A stretch of DNA of 64,000 nt from Nectonema munidae (taxonomy: Eukaryota > Nematomorpha > Nectonematoida > Nectonematidae): positions 124,001 through 188,000 of the forward strand of contig JAUIRK010000708.1 in NCBI GenBank assembly GCA_030549495.1, given 5' to 3'. The first letter of the stretch is position 1, and every line of letters begins with the position of its first letter. A model generated the notes under the pieces. That model was given only the letters and a program-made list of their open reading frames with translations, was not told where the DNA came from and made no database searches. Position numbers and translations under genes: made by a program. Shown piece after piece: positions 1 to 10,829 of the stretch.

Positions 1-355
1 AACAAAGCCAATCTTTGTCTTCTTCCATCAGAGTATTTTGTTATTTATATTTACCAAGGAAAAACAGAAACACAAGGAAATGTTCTAAAAGCTCCACTCA
101 AGTTTGCAATATATACTCAAAACTGCTTTGTGATAATGGCTTCTAATTCTACGTGACTGTTTTTTATTTGTTTATATGCTTTGCCACTTTAAACTAAAAT
201 TAAAGCCTTCTTTCTATTTATAGTGTATGGTAAAGTTCACAGAGTTAATTTAAGTAAAAATTTTTGCAAGTAAAAAATTTAAGTAAATAATTTGAATAAA
301 AATTGATAGTATAATTTTTAGGGTAAAAATAAGAAAGTTCAAAAGGTCAATATGG

Positions 356-528
356 TTGGAGATATCAAGGCACTTTCAGCCGTAAGGCTATATGCTCGCA
401 TTATGCTTAAGAAGATGGTTACTCACAATTTTTGTGAAATTGTTTTTAGAGTTGGGAGCCTTTGGGATCGAACCCCTGACCTTTAACTTTTAAGCTGAGA
501 GGTACACCCTAACAACCATTGAGGCTCG
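356..528 (-). repeat. tRNA-derived SINE, family 1, copy 1
   Basis: Read on the minus strand this 173-bp unit begins like a tRNA and has a perfect pol III B box (GGTTCGATCCC, plus positions 464-474) with an A-box-like stretch upstream of it. It is flanked by an exact 11-bp direct repeat, GGTCAATATGG, at 345-355 and 529-539, which fits target-primed integration. A second copy of the same length lies at 36118-36290. A functional tRNA is unlikely because the homology runs about 100 bp past the tRNA-like part. Confidence 0.8.
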
Positions 529-582
529 GGTCAATATGGAGTGAAATGTCATATGTCTGTGATCCGAAGTAACAACTAAATA

Positions 583-2112
583 CAGTCAAACCTGTCTATA
601 ATGGTCACGCAAGGGACGAGAGGAAAGTGACCACTATAGACAGTTGGCCCTTCTGTGGAGGTTTAAATTTTTCTCATATAAGTAGGTGGGGCTTAGTGCA
701 TGCATACAATGTTATACTGTATAGTGTATATAAAAGTTTACAACAAATATATCTTGCAGTGAGTGTCAATTTTTTATTCATAAATTTATTAATATCAAGA
801 ACATGTGAGTATTTATGACAAAGGGTATTTTCTTCAAATCACATGTATTATACTTTTGGTTTAAAAAATTCAAGTATAGTTGTTTGTTTTGACTGAGCAA
901 CCCTTTCCATGCATTTTTGTCCAGTACATCTTCATTATTTGCAATAGAACCCATCAAGTCAGACAAACCATGACGTAAAATAAATTCTTTTAAATTTGAA
1001 ACTACTGCCACCGCTTCATTGAAATTGTTGATTGCTGTTTGTTCAACTTCTGGTGTGTTTTCGTCATCACTTTCTTCTGCTGCTGCATCATCTTCAAGGT
1101 GTTGTAAAATGTTAACAGCATGCTCATCCCAGTTGCGCTCTTCTGTGTTGCATGTGGCCAACTCCTCTTCGATGCTGATAACCTCCTCCAAACCGTAGCC
1201 AAATAACTCACGGGACAGCTGATTAAGGTGAATAAACTCCATGGACTCATCATCATCATTTTCACTTCCATTAACCACATTATCTGCAAAATTAAAGGAT
1301 TATGCAAGCATATGGCAAAAAAATTACCAATGCACTCACCATGAATTTCTTCATTTTTGAAACCACACTCATTGAAACACTTTTTAATTGTCAAGGGCTT
1401 CACATCATTCCAGGATTGGTTGATCCATAACACCGTATCTAGGATGTTGATTTCCTTGAGTAATTGACTACCATATTTTGTCTTATCTTCATCCATCCGT
1501 TGAATAATTCGTCGAAGCTGACGCTTTCGGTACTTTAACTTCGTCGTCTGGATAATTCCCTGATCCATTGGCCGAGATTTTGACGTGGTGTTGGGTGGGA
1601 AAAATATTAGCTTAACGTTCTTCAAACAAATATTCGGGTGCGATGGTGCATTGTCGAGAAATAACAAAACCTTACGACCTTGACGACGCATTTTCCGGTC
1701 GAACTTTTGGAGTTCATCCATGCCTTTCTATTTGCATAATAGCTAACAGGTAACTTCATGACATCAATATTTTTGAAACACCTTGGTTTCGCAGACTTTC
1801 CAATTACCAAAGGTTTCTCCTTCTCTCCGACCATATTGGCACATAACATGAGAGTAACTCTCAACCTTTTGTTCTTAATGAACAACACCAACAATAAACA
1901 GTTGCCCGAAGGCAATGAACAAGCAGAAACTGACCACTATAGACAGTGATAACTGCCAATTTCCTCCTGAAATGGTGGCCGTTGGCTACGTTAGACAGGT
2001 GACCTTTCTATAGGGTGTCATTAACACGGGAAATTGAACGGGACTGCCACAACGTGGCCACTATGGGGAAGTGGCCGTTCTTTCAAGGTGACCGCTAAGG
2101 CAGGTTTGACTG
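583..2112 (-). mobile_element. Tigger/pogo DNA transposon, shortened copy
   Basis: The ends are inverted repeats beginning CAGTCAAACCTG (583) and ending CAGGTTTGACTG (2112). TA dinucleotides at 581-582 and 2113-2114 form the target duplication typical of Tc1/mariner-superfamily pogo and Tigger elements. The inner TIR zone also contains repeated GACCACTATAGACAG-like segments at both ends. At 1,530 bp it is shorter than full Tigger elements (about 2.4 kb). The missing part corresponds to the N-terminal DNA-binding half of the transposase. It lies just downstream of the host gene's polyadenylation signal. Confidence 0.9.
778..1915 (-). pseudogene. Tigger-type DDE transposase, C-terminal two thirds
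   Basis: The minus-strand reading carries VIGKSAKPRCFKN, then RRQGRKVLLFLDNAPSHP with the second catalytic aspartate, then PPNTTSKSRPMDQGI with the third, all diagnostic of pogo/Tigger transposases. The CENP-B-type helix-turn-helix domains and the first catalytic aspartate are absent, so the copy cannot encode an active enzyme. The frame changes near 1720, between KAWMN and DELQKF. A probable 56-bp intron (1284-1339, GTGAGT...TTTTGCAG) separates the catalytic part from an acidic C-terminal tail (SENDDDESMEF...). A decayed non-autonomous copy is the likeliest status. Confidence 0.85.
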
Positions 2113-2410
2113 TACTTATGAAAATTCTATACCTCGGATATAAACTGTAATAATAATTCAATGATCAGAAGATAAAATAAAATTTTTTTTTATGAAAGTA
2201 AATGTTTAAAATTAAATTTACATAGTAGAAATCTTGAAATGATAATAGAGAAATTTTTTACATTTTTGACTTAAAGTTTAATGTGGAGTAACTTGCCATA
2301 TGCCTGTAATACGAAGGCCGCAAATCGCAAAATTTTGACTTTCGCGAAAATTTCTTGATTTACAGTAATAATAACAATTACTTAAAGAAATTTCAAGTGT
2401 GTAAAAATAC

Positions 2411-2416
2411 TTTATT
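2411..2416 (-). terminator. Polyadenylation signal of the GON4L-like gene
   Basis: AATAAA on the minus strand (TTTATT on plus) lies about 130 bases downstream of the stop codon of the terminal GON4L-like exon. Its spacing and strand fit a short 3' UTR. AATAAA is common by chance in AT-rich DNA, so the support comes mainly from position. Confidence 0.6.
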
Positions 2417-2547
2417 TCATTTTTAACAAATCCTCAATCAGCATTGCAAATGCATCACCCACCATGTGGCAATATTTTTGGATTTAGTGATCCAGTGTTC
2501 TTAATCCTTCAGCCTGGGCTGCCATTCATAAGCCTTTCTCCGTTCAG

Positions 2548-2871
2548 TCATTCCCAGCCGGTCTTTTTCAAAAGAAACTTGAAGTATTTGATGCGCCTTT
2601 TCACGTCTTCTTCCTTTCTGCCCAATTTTTGGGACAACTCACGGAGAATCAGGACGGATATTTCTTCGGAGTCTTCGCTAAGGAGATCGTGATCGCAAAG
2701 CCTCTTGACCAAGAGTATGTCCATACTTTTGTTCCATTCGGAATCATTTCCTCCCGATTCCATGGCTGAATGACTCGTAGATTCATCTTTATTCTCACTC
2801 TCCTCTCTTGATTCATTCTTTCGTCTGCAGTGAATTGTATTTCGACTGATCTTAAAGTTAAAAGATGTGTA
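2548..2871 (-). CDS. GON4L: GON4L-like gene, terminal exon with SANT/Myb-like domain
   Basis: The exon reads in phase 0 from a TTTAG acceptor at 2872-2876 (an alternative in-frame acceptor lies 21 bases further in, so the start is 2871 or 2850) to a TGA at 2548-2550. It encodes a basic/acidic serine-rich stretch (NESREESENKDESTSHS) followed by a roughly 60-residue SANT/Myb-like unit: a tryptophan (EWNKSMDILL), SEEISVLILRELSQKLG and KEEDVKRRIKYFKFLLKK. GON4L and FLASH (CASP8AP2) end in a comparable SANT domain with SQKLGNKTSSEVSHRF. Family function is nuclear transcription and histone-gene regulation. Codon use is clearly richer in G+C than the flanks. It joins the exon at 5544-5724 in matching phase. 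Confidence 0.8.
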   Translation of the reverse strand, partial: YTSFNFKISRNTIHCRRKNESREESENKDESTSHSAMESGGNDSEWNKSMDILLVKRLCDHDLLSEDSEEISVLILRELSQKLGRKEEDVKRRIKYFKFLLKKTGWE

Positions 2872-3906
2872 CTAAATTTAAAAAAGTTAAAACAGTCTAT
2901 ACCTTTAGCTAAACACACATTATCATCATCTCTGAAATTTTATCAAAATAATTAAACTTAGCAGCGATTTGGAATGCTTTTATGATTATTATTATTATTA
3001 GTTACACTTATTTTTTTGGAATGAAAGGATACGAGGGTAAATCATGTAGGTGAACACATATGCAAATAATACGAAATCTATATTATATATTTGAAAAGTT
3101 TTAAAATGTGTTGTATAAGATGAGTGCGCGTAGTTAGCAAGTTCGATTATTGTTATTAAACAAGGCAATAAATCAAACGGAGTCTCAGGGGTGAGGGTGG
3201 ACAACACTATCCAAATGCCCCAACCGATAACCCACAGCTCAGTCTATGATAGCATTCAATTTACTATTATCATATACTATGGTCATCAACACTTCCAAGA
3301 AATTTGAGCGCAGGCGCAGCTCTCAAATCAGTGGTGGAAAATTCATCCTTCTATTATTAGGATTTTTTAAAGAAATATTGGTCAAATGTCATTCTTTTCT
3401 TACTAACGATCTGATATCTAGCAAGAGTGGAGTGAGTATTTGAGTTGTGTCAAAAACCGTGAATCATTTTCAAAGATGGCAAAAATCTTGAGATTGTTGA
3501 GATTTTAGATAGAGAACCGTTTTGTCCAGTTAATAACATTGCAAAGCAAGCAATCAAGTTATGATATGCTTCCTTTATTACTCCTAAGAAGCAGTATACA
3601 TTTTCACTTAAAGCAAAAGTAAACAAATCAGATTCAGCATGTCAAGTTTTAATGGAATGAAAAAGAACGTGAGAATACAACAGACAAAATAAATTAAATT
3701 TATCCATTCGTCATATGGGAAAAAATACCCATCTTCTCACATATGTTTAAAGCGTTAGAATCAAAGCTAAAAATTTTAAATCATCTCCTCAAATGCATAA
3801 AAGTAAACGTCCAAAAATCTAAAAAGGTCTATGACAAGCTGCGCCTTACAGCGCAACACACCAAACAAAAATCCCAGCAAAATTTATTATGAAAAAAATA
3901 TATATA

Positions 3907-4973
3907 CAGTCTAACCTATTGAAAGCGCCGCCACCTTTTGTAATCCCCATATGAATTTTATATATGCCGTCCAGTGACTTTGATTGTACAAGAGCGCCAG
4001 CTTCCTTCAGTTTAAGAACGCCAGTTAACATATGAAATTATAACTCATAATTTATTATTCACAGGTTAAACACCATGAGAAAGCAGTTTTAACAAGACCA
4101 TGTGAAAGAGTTTTAACAAGAGACGGTAAGCAAGCTTGCACGTGGTTATATAAAATAGTCATAGTCACAGAGGAAATCTAAGCATAATAATATGCCTTTG
4201 TGTTACAAAACAAAAACAAAGGGTTTCCCCTGTGTGGTTGATATTAAGTAGAGTACTTGAAAACAAATAAAAGTGAACTGTCTTAGTTCATCACCTGTTT
4301 ACTTATTTTGTTTTATTATGGCTTTTTGTTATTCACTCATTTTGAAGCACGGTTCTTCTAGTCTGGGAAAACTACTTTATAACTAGGTAATGTCTTAAAA
4401 AACTGTTAGTTATCAATTTTGTTCACGCTTTAATAAATAGCCGTTTTTATCATATTAAAGCAATATTTAGCAATGAAATTGATACTTTTCTTCAGTTTTA
4501 ATAAATCATGTAATATTGAAACTGTTTGAGGAAAAAATAAAAAAAGTATAAAAATTTTAAAATAGTGTCTATAATAAACGTTAAAAGTTACTTGCTATTT
4601 TCTAGACTTTTTTCCCTCAAGTATTTCATATTACATTTAACATTTGCTAATGAAATAAAATAAACCTTTCAAAATTGCAAAACTATTTATCTGAAATAGG
4701 CGAATAACTACGATGCTTCTCTAAATTTATAATATATTTATATTTTCTAAATTTTACATCTAAATAATAAACTTAAAGTTAAAAAAACTTAAGTTTTTTT
4801 CTTTTTTTATTTATTACAAAATAATATTTAATTAACTTAAAAAAAATTTGTCCCTACTTTATAATGATTAAATTTGGACAAATAAGGGAGGTACCTGCTG
4901 AAGCTAGTCACATCCTTATCAAGCCACTTTAACTTAGCCCTGAGACAGGCTCGCTTAAAAACAGGCTAGACTG
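3907..4973. mobile_element. Tigger-like non-autonomous element (MITE)
   Basis: The ends CAGTCTAACCTATTGAAAGCG (positions 3907-3927) and, inverted, CGCTTAAAAACAGGCTAGACTG (4952-4973) resemble the CAGTC...GACTG ends of pogo/Tigger elements. TA at 3905-3906 and 4974-4975 is the target duplication. No transposase reading is visible in the 1,067 bp, which are AT-rich. It lies in the last intron of the GON4L-like gene. The TIRs differ from those of the 583-2112 element, so this is a separate family. Confidence 0.75.
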
Positions 4974-5543
4974 TATTTTATTATATGAATCAAGCCTTTT
5001 TGTCCGTTAAAAATAAAGAAAAAAAGTAATTATACATCCGCAAATTAAACAATACTTTGATATAAAGCATGTGGATGTATCAAAAAATAGCTTAAAAATG
5101 TGTTGCCATGAGAGAGTATTTTCAATAAATAAGGTAAGGTTGAGTTCATGAGTGACTGTGGTGTTTATAATCCTGTCTTGCTTCATTCAAAAGAGGAGGC
5201 TGTGAGCCGCTATTTGGACAACACTGACGTAATGGAAGCATTTTTGGTTTCACTCGAAGAATCTTTCGCGTCACATGACAGTAAGGCAGAACTTAGCCTT
5301 TTATGACAGTAAGGCGTTTTTACATTGGAAAAAGATGTCATGTTGAAAGATGAGCATTAGGCCTATTTATCTAATAAATTTTCTGTTTCGGCCTTTCAAA
5401 TATAAAAGGTGTGAATTGCAAAGCTAAAAAGCCACAAAGAACGATACTGGAAACAGGATGAATCAGCTTCAGAATCAATAAGAAGTTAGGGAATAATGAA
5501 ATGTGGCCTATAAGATCGTGGAGACAAAGTGTAAGAAACAAAC

Positions 5544-5724
5544 CTGGCTAGAAAGAGATGCCGGGCTTCTGTCGATTGGAGAGATGGAAGAGCGAGGGGC
5601 CATTTTTTCGGAACGGAGGGAGAGGTTGATAGAGTTTTGGGGTGTGCTTCCAAGTTTACTTTGATCTTGGTGAGGAATCGGTGCTTGGACGTGATTGGTG
5701 GAAACACTTGCACCATCCACTTTG
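5544..5724 (-). CDS. GON4L: GON4L-like gene, internal exon (Ser/Pro-rich linker)
   Basis: This 181-base exon lies between a TGTAAG acceptor and a CAG|GTTTGT donor. Its entry phase needs one base, which the preceding exon (ending TCTGC) supplies, and it leaves in phase 0, as the terminal exon requires. It encodes a low-complexity linker without a recognisable fold: KVDGASVSTNHVQAP, then LGSTPQNSINLSLRSEK and MAPRSSISPIDRSPASLSSQ. Serine/proline-rich disordered sequence is expected ahead of the C-terminal SANT domain in this family. The evidence is phase continuity and coding-like base composition rather than domain homology. Confidence 0.75.
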
Positions 5725-5828
5725 CTTACAGGAACGAAAATAAGCCTAAATCATATATTGATTTTGAAGGACGCGCTTATTTTCTAACTCTACGTGTATT
5801 GGAATGCACAATTTAGAATGGGTGAAAC

Positions 5829-6206
5829 ATCTAAGTACAATAAATCAATCAACTAGGCACGACAAATGACATTTATAGAAAGATGAGTGCCTGCAATAAA
5901 GTCACAATAAGACGCGTCCATCAAACTAGAAGGTATGACGTATCAAGGTAAAAAATCTAAGTACAACAAATCAATCAACAAGGCACGACAAATGACATTT
6001 ATAGAAAGATGAGTGCCTGCAATAAAGTCACAATAAGACGCGTCCATCAAACTAGAAGGTATGACGTATCAAGGTAAAAAATCTAAGTACAACAAATCAA
6101 TCAACAAGGCACGACAAATGACATTTATAGAAAGATGAGTGCCTGCAATAAAGTCACAATAAGACGCGTCCATCAAACTAGAAGGTATGACGTATCAAGT
6201 TAAAAA
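5829..6206. repeat. Three tandem copies of a 126-bp unit
   Basis: The phrase ATCTAAGTAC recurs at 5829, 5955 and 6081, giving an exact 126-bp period. Copies 2 and 3 are almost identical and copy 1 differs at a few bases. Each unit carries the palindrome GACGCGTC and a TGACGTAT motif. It sits in an intron of the GON4L-like gene. A small satellite seed or a recent intronic duplication both fit. Confidence 0.9.
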
Positions 6207-7257
6207 ATGTGAACTGAGCAATCATTTCCTTGTTTTGCTGATTCACCATAACAAACAATATGTATAATGTATATATAAAAAATTGTACCTTGATAATAAC
6301 TTTTTTAATGTTATCAAAATAATTGAGTGATATCTTTTTTTATTCTAATTTAAAATGGCGTCTTTTCATTAACGCATCTGAGTATTGTTGTTTTGAAATT
6401 CGTCGCTCAAGTAGGCACTCTGATTCTATACTTCGTGAAAATTTTTATTCGGTCTCTAAAGTGAATGTACCTTATTAAAAAAATTTCACGGCTTCAAAAG
6501 AATCAAAGAAGATATCCTAAAGTTTTGAAATTATTTCAAACTTCTCAAAAAAAAATTATAAATTCAGATTTTGAATGCAACCGTAAGACAATTTCAAAGA
6601 CTCTTTTATATCGATCACCACTTCAAGAAAAACTGTAGAAGGTCATTCTGATAAAAAAAACTTTTGATCTTGCTCTAACTGTTGTGTGCCTGATTTTTTT
6701 TAACGATGCTAATACAAATGGAAGTGTTGAAAAACTTCTCTTCGCTCATCCAAAAAGCGTTTTTGTATTTCTAAATGTGAAAAAACAAAGAATAACTCTC
6801 CTGCGATCTAGACTCCTAATTTTCTTCAAATTTAGAGGCTCTCTCAAAAAGTTGAAGTCTGATAACAAAATATTTTTCCAACCTACTCCTCGCTTACCTA
6901 CCTACCTTTGTGATAAAGCAGGATGATAGCTTGCTAAGTATTGAAGAAATCAAATCGATTATTATCTATCAGAACAACCTTTCAGATGATGACACTACAA
7001 TCTTCAAAATCAAGACTAAAAACACAGATATCTGTAATGCTGGTATTCTTTTAATTCGTTTTAAATCGTTAATTATTATTATTATTATTATCAAATCTCA
7101 TTTGTCTAACAAATAGTACTTTAATTGACGCGCCCATGACTTGCTCTTTACCTCATGAGTATGTGAAATGTACCACTCTTATGAGATGATCTCAATTGCT
7201 CAAATTTTGAATCTCTTTCCCATTCTTCAAACAATGATGCATGCTATTCTTCTTCTT

Positions 7258-7380
7258 CCTCTTTTTCCAATTTTTTTGGGGGGGGGGGTTTTGGTTTTTT
7301 CTCTCCCCTTTTCTCTCTCCCCCACAACTTTTTCCAAAAAGGTTAAAAAATCCTTTTTAAAAAAAACCCCCCTTTGAGGT
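7258..7380. other. Homopolymer-run tract of doubtful sequence quality
   Basis: Almost every base here falls in a homopolymer run of two to ten (T7-G10-T4-GG-T6..., C5, A8-C6-T3), unlike any other part of the window. The flanks at 7200-7250 and 7385-7440 look ordinary. The pattern resembles base-call smearing or a badly polished consensus more than a biological repeat, although a true G/T- and C/T-run tract cannot be excluded. Confidence 0.4.
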
Positions 7381-8734
7381 TGCCTTCCTTCTTTCCTCTT
7401 CCCTTTTATTTCCATATTCATCACTATTTTTCCTATATGATCATCTAAAATCTAAATCAAGGTTTCCCAACGGGGTCCACATGGACCCCGAAGGATCCAT
7501 TGGGAATTTAAGGGGGTTCATGGAAAAAAATATGAATATCGGGGGTCCTTTTAACACAGTAAGGGGTCCATGAAGTCTTTGCCAAAAATAAATAATATGT
7601 AAACAAATAACAAATGAGTTATCAGCATCCACTGCTTTTAGCGCTTAATTGACAAGCTATTTATGCAAAATATTCTAAAATGTTTATACTTAAAAGTGTA
7701 TAAAAGTAAAATAAAAACCGGATGTAGGCATATTTTATATGGTTTGGCCATCTAACGACCATATTTCTCATTTTTATCTAATCACGATGTAAGTAACGAT
7801 AGCAATTTCCTAAAATGTTAGATTACTACTGACTGAGCCACGGATACCACAATATATTCATATTTATTCTTTTTGTGTAATAAGAGTTACAAGTTAATTG
7901 GACAATACAATCATTAGCGAATAGTATCTGTGATTCCATGTTTAGTTTGAATGAAGTTGATTACAGTAATCTCTAGCTACTTGGTGCTTTGATTATATCG
8001 GATTATATTTGAAAGTCATTATCGTATATCCCTTTATTTCGGCACTTGAAATATAAGACTTGTTTCATCGAATTATTGAAGTTCAAATGATTGCAATGAT
8101 AATATCGATTTTTTCAAAATTTTGACACACATGCTGCAAAGGAATAAGGTGAAGAGCACTCTCTGTCTTTGTACTTGTTATTTTTTATAATCTTTCTTGT
8201 TTTGATAAGCGTATTAGATTATACACGTTTGTAAGATGCTTAAAATTCCCCCTTTGTAAGATGGAAATAGGATCTGTGAAAGTGCTTGAAATTTGTGGCA
8301 TGATAAATATCTTAAGACCATTCCCAATAGACATCTCACACCAACAAGTAATTTTTTTTATCATACAATTGCTTTCTTCTTATTACAGGTGGGAGAAGCT
8401 TCATCTTGATAAAATCTAAATGATTTGATCACTACGACCTTTCTTTCCTATATGATCCTCTAAATCAAATCTTTACTTTTTAATTATCTCTCTAATTTCA
8501 AATTATTTTGTGATTTAAGCAAATGGTGAAAAGACAAATTCGTTATTTCATTGTTAAATTTGTAAATATCAACTTTTTGTTGGAGAGGCCCAATGCCAAG
8601 TGCTGCTGAATAGCTGGCTGACTGGCTGGCAACGTGACCATTTTTAGTAAAGAAAAAATTTATAGTGTTATCTTCTTCCAAAAATTCCTCAGAATACCGC
8701 TCTGCATTGAAGAAGTGCTAAATGAAAGTTATAC

Positions 8735-8828
8735 GCAGAATTAGGAGCTGGCTTGACTTTTGCTGCTGCATTGGTGTTTGGAGTAGCGATGCACGATTTG
8801 CTCAAAATTTTTCTGTAGCGAGGAGCTC
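8735..8828 (-). CDS. GON4L: GON4L-like gene, short internal exon
   Basis: Ninety-four bases lie between a strong acceptor (TGTGTGTTTCAG) and a GTATAAC donor. The entry phase (two bases) completes the CGA codon split from the 8885-9359 exon. The exit phase (two bases of GCC) is completed by the exon at 5724. The product is basic and then Ala/Pro-rich (APRYRKILSKSCIATPNTN, then AAAKVKPAPNS). Reading through the donor would give a stop at 8689-8691, so a short alternative C-terminus through intron retention is possible. No domain is recognised. Confidence 0.7.
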
Positions 8829-8884
8829 CTGAAACACACAAGAAAGAAGGTTTCTTAGAAAACAAAGTTATAAAGTTTGGTTAC

Positions 8885-9359
8885 GCTGAACAGGGCTGGT
8901 GGCGTCGACGGTGCAGAGGATGGCTGGCAATGAAGGTTCCTTATTTTGCAGAAGTTGGACGTAGGGAAAAACAGGACTTTGTTTGGGGGCAGGTGGCTGC
9001 GAAATGAATTCCCCGTTGTGCACATCATTCTCACTTGGGATAACGAAGAAAGTGTTGATGTTGTGAGCACCTCCTTCATTAACCTGCTCTGCTGCGTCAC
9101 CTGCACATTCGTAAGACAGATTGGCCAGGTTGTGGAGAGTTTCGGCACATTCCAAAGAATTCGGAGAAAACTGGTACTCATTTGTGGCGACGTGTGGCTG
9201 GTTGCTGTTGTTGCGGAAGTTTTTGTCGAAAAATTGCTCTGTGTTGGGAGCGAGTGCTATCTTTTCTAGCGCTGCCGTTGTTGTTCCTGACTTTTTATAG
9301 CGCACTTTCCTTTTCAAATTACTGCTCTTTCTTCGACTTTTGACGCGCTTGTTTGAACC
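8885..9359 (-). CDS. GON4L: GON4L-like gene, large internal exon (basic region plus linker)
   Basis: This 475-base exon is the largest clearly coding block of the window. It enters in phase 0 and leaves in phase 1 at CAGC|GTAACC. It opens with a strongly basic run (NKRVKSRRKSSNLKRKVRYK) that looks like a bipartite nuclear-localisation or nucleic-acid-binding segment. A 120-residue polar, mostly disordered stretch follows (EQFFDKNFRNNSNQPHVATN... PVFPYVQLLQNKEPSLPAIL). Vertebrate GON4L has a similar Arg/Lys-rich segment (VRRRPSKRRGVKA) in its second half, so the position fits, but the alignment is loose. It connects to exons at 16924 and 8828 without phase conflict. Confidence 0.82.
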
Positions 9360-10020
9360 CTTTTTCAAAAGTGAGAAAATTCATGGATAGACGAGACTCA
9401 TAAAAATTTTCCGTCAATTCATCTCCTTCATTTATTTTCGTAAGTCACATAATCTTTTTACTGTCGTGAATAAACAGAATCCCTTAGCGGCAAAATTTAT
9501 TTTGAACAAATTCATCGGCTAAGAACTTATTTAAAAGCCCTAGCATTCCATAGCGTCTAGCCTTTGAAAAATAACATATGCGAATGACTTAAATACTAGT
9601 TGAAATTTTTTATAAGCAACCGCGAAGGGCTTTTGCTTTTACATTTTCATGTATGTTTAGATATAAATGATGTCTTATTTCCAAGTTCAAAAGAACAGGA
9701 TTAAGGGCGCTTTAGAATCACTTGAATGTTGAGATGCTAATGATAGTTCTTATGGATATTATAAAATATGGTATAATAACATGATAAAATTTTAAAAATC
9801 TATCACTAGGATGATGAAATATTTTTATTTTTTTTAAATATAAAAAATTATAATTTTTTTTCTTCCTAAAAAGATATTCAATAATAGTGACGTAGAAAAA
9901 TCGCTTCCTCATGATAGCATAGTTCAGTAGTCACTAAACTCGTCTTATTGAGGTCAGTACAAATAGTCAGCTAGGGAAAATGAATATTGTGTAAAAACTT
10001 TTTGGTAAAATGTTTTAGAT

Positions 10021-10821
10021 GAGTGGTTCTTAACCTTTTTGATCTGTTGACCCCTAAATATTATGAAATTTTTTTTATGATCCCTATAAAATTCTTTTTG
10101 ATTCAGCCGTTTAAAGTTAAAAACAAGAAAATTTACATGTTATATTTTATAATACAAACACTTGTTAAAAGAAAGTTTAATTGAAAAAATTTATTTAAAT
10201 TAATATAATCTAACGAATTCAGTATAATTTAATTCGAGGGTTGGTATTGTTTGTCAGACAGCATCTCGTGTCTGAATCAATTGCAAGCCTATTAGGTGCA
10301 CTTGTTCTTAAAGACATCATTGCACAAAATCCAGTCTCGCAACGATAAGTTGAAGGTGACTGTATCAAAAAATCATAGCACGTTTGGAAAGAATAGGATA
10401 AACGGTTTTTCATTTGGCCCAGAATGATGGAGGTGCTTGCTCGGAAAAATCGAGTTTTAATTGAGTGTCTTCTCTTATTTGAAGAAACTCCACTTTGGCA
10501 GCAACATCAGAGTCATCAATGCTACTTTCGCTCACTGAAAAAGGTCTGGTGATCCAAATGTCATTAGAACGGCTATTTAACTTCGAAAAATAGTTTTCAA
10601 TTGCTTGATTGCAAACAACATGTGTGAGATTTAAAATGATGTTTGATTTTAAGAGCAAAATTATTAATTGATTGCGTCATACAATCAGGATTAATGAATA
10701 CATCAAATAGAAATAGTTTTGCAACTGATGGAAGACGTTCATGAGGATACTCTTTTTGATGCCAAAAGTATTTCATGACCCCTGCAAAAACTTCAAACGA
10801 CCCCCAGGTTAAGAACCACTA
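10021..10821 (-). mobile_element. hAT transposon remnant (SCAND3/Charlie-like), internally deleted
   Basis: The ends GAGTGGTTCTTAACC and GGTTAAGAACCACTA are near-perfect inverted repeats of the common hAT terminus CAGTGGTTCTTAACC. The flanking octamers TTTTAGAT (10013-10020) and TTCTAGAT (10822-10829) are an 8-bp target duplication with one change. On the minus strand a decayed C-terminal transposase segment is readable (PSFWAK, then STYRCETGFCAMMSLRTSAP), matching the hAT dimerisation-domain motif TYLCETGFSAL. At 801 bp it lacks most of the transposase gene. It is intronic to the GON4L-like gene. Confidence 0.85.
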
Positions 10822-10829
10822 TTCTAGAT

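Noticed and set aside
464-528. A genuine tRNA gene on the minus strand because of the perfect B box.
   Set aside because: Repeat-wide homology to 36118-36290 extends far beyond a tRNA, and a target duplication frames the whole 173-bp unit.
7455-7600. CAAGGTTTCCCAACGGGGTCC resembles a hAT terminus.
   Set aside because: No inverted partner or 8-bp duplication was found within several kilobases.
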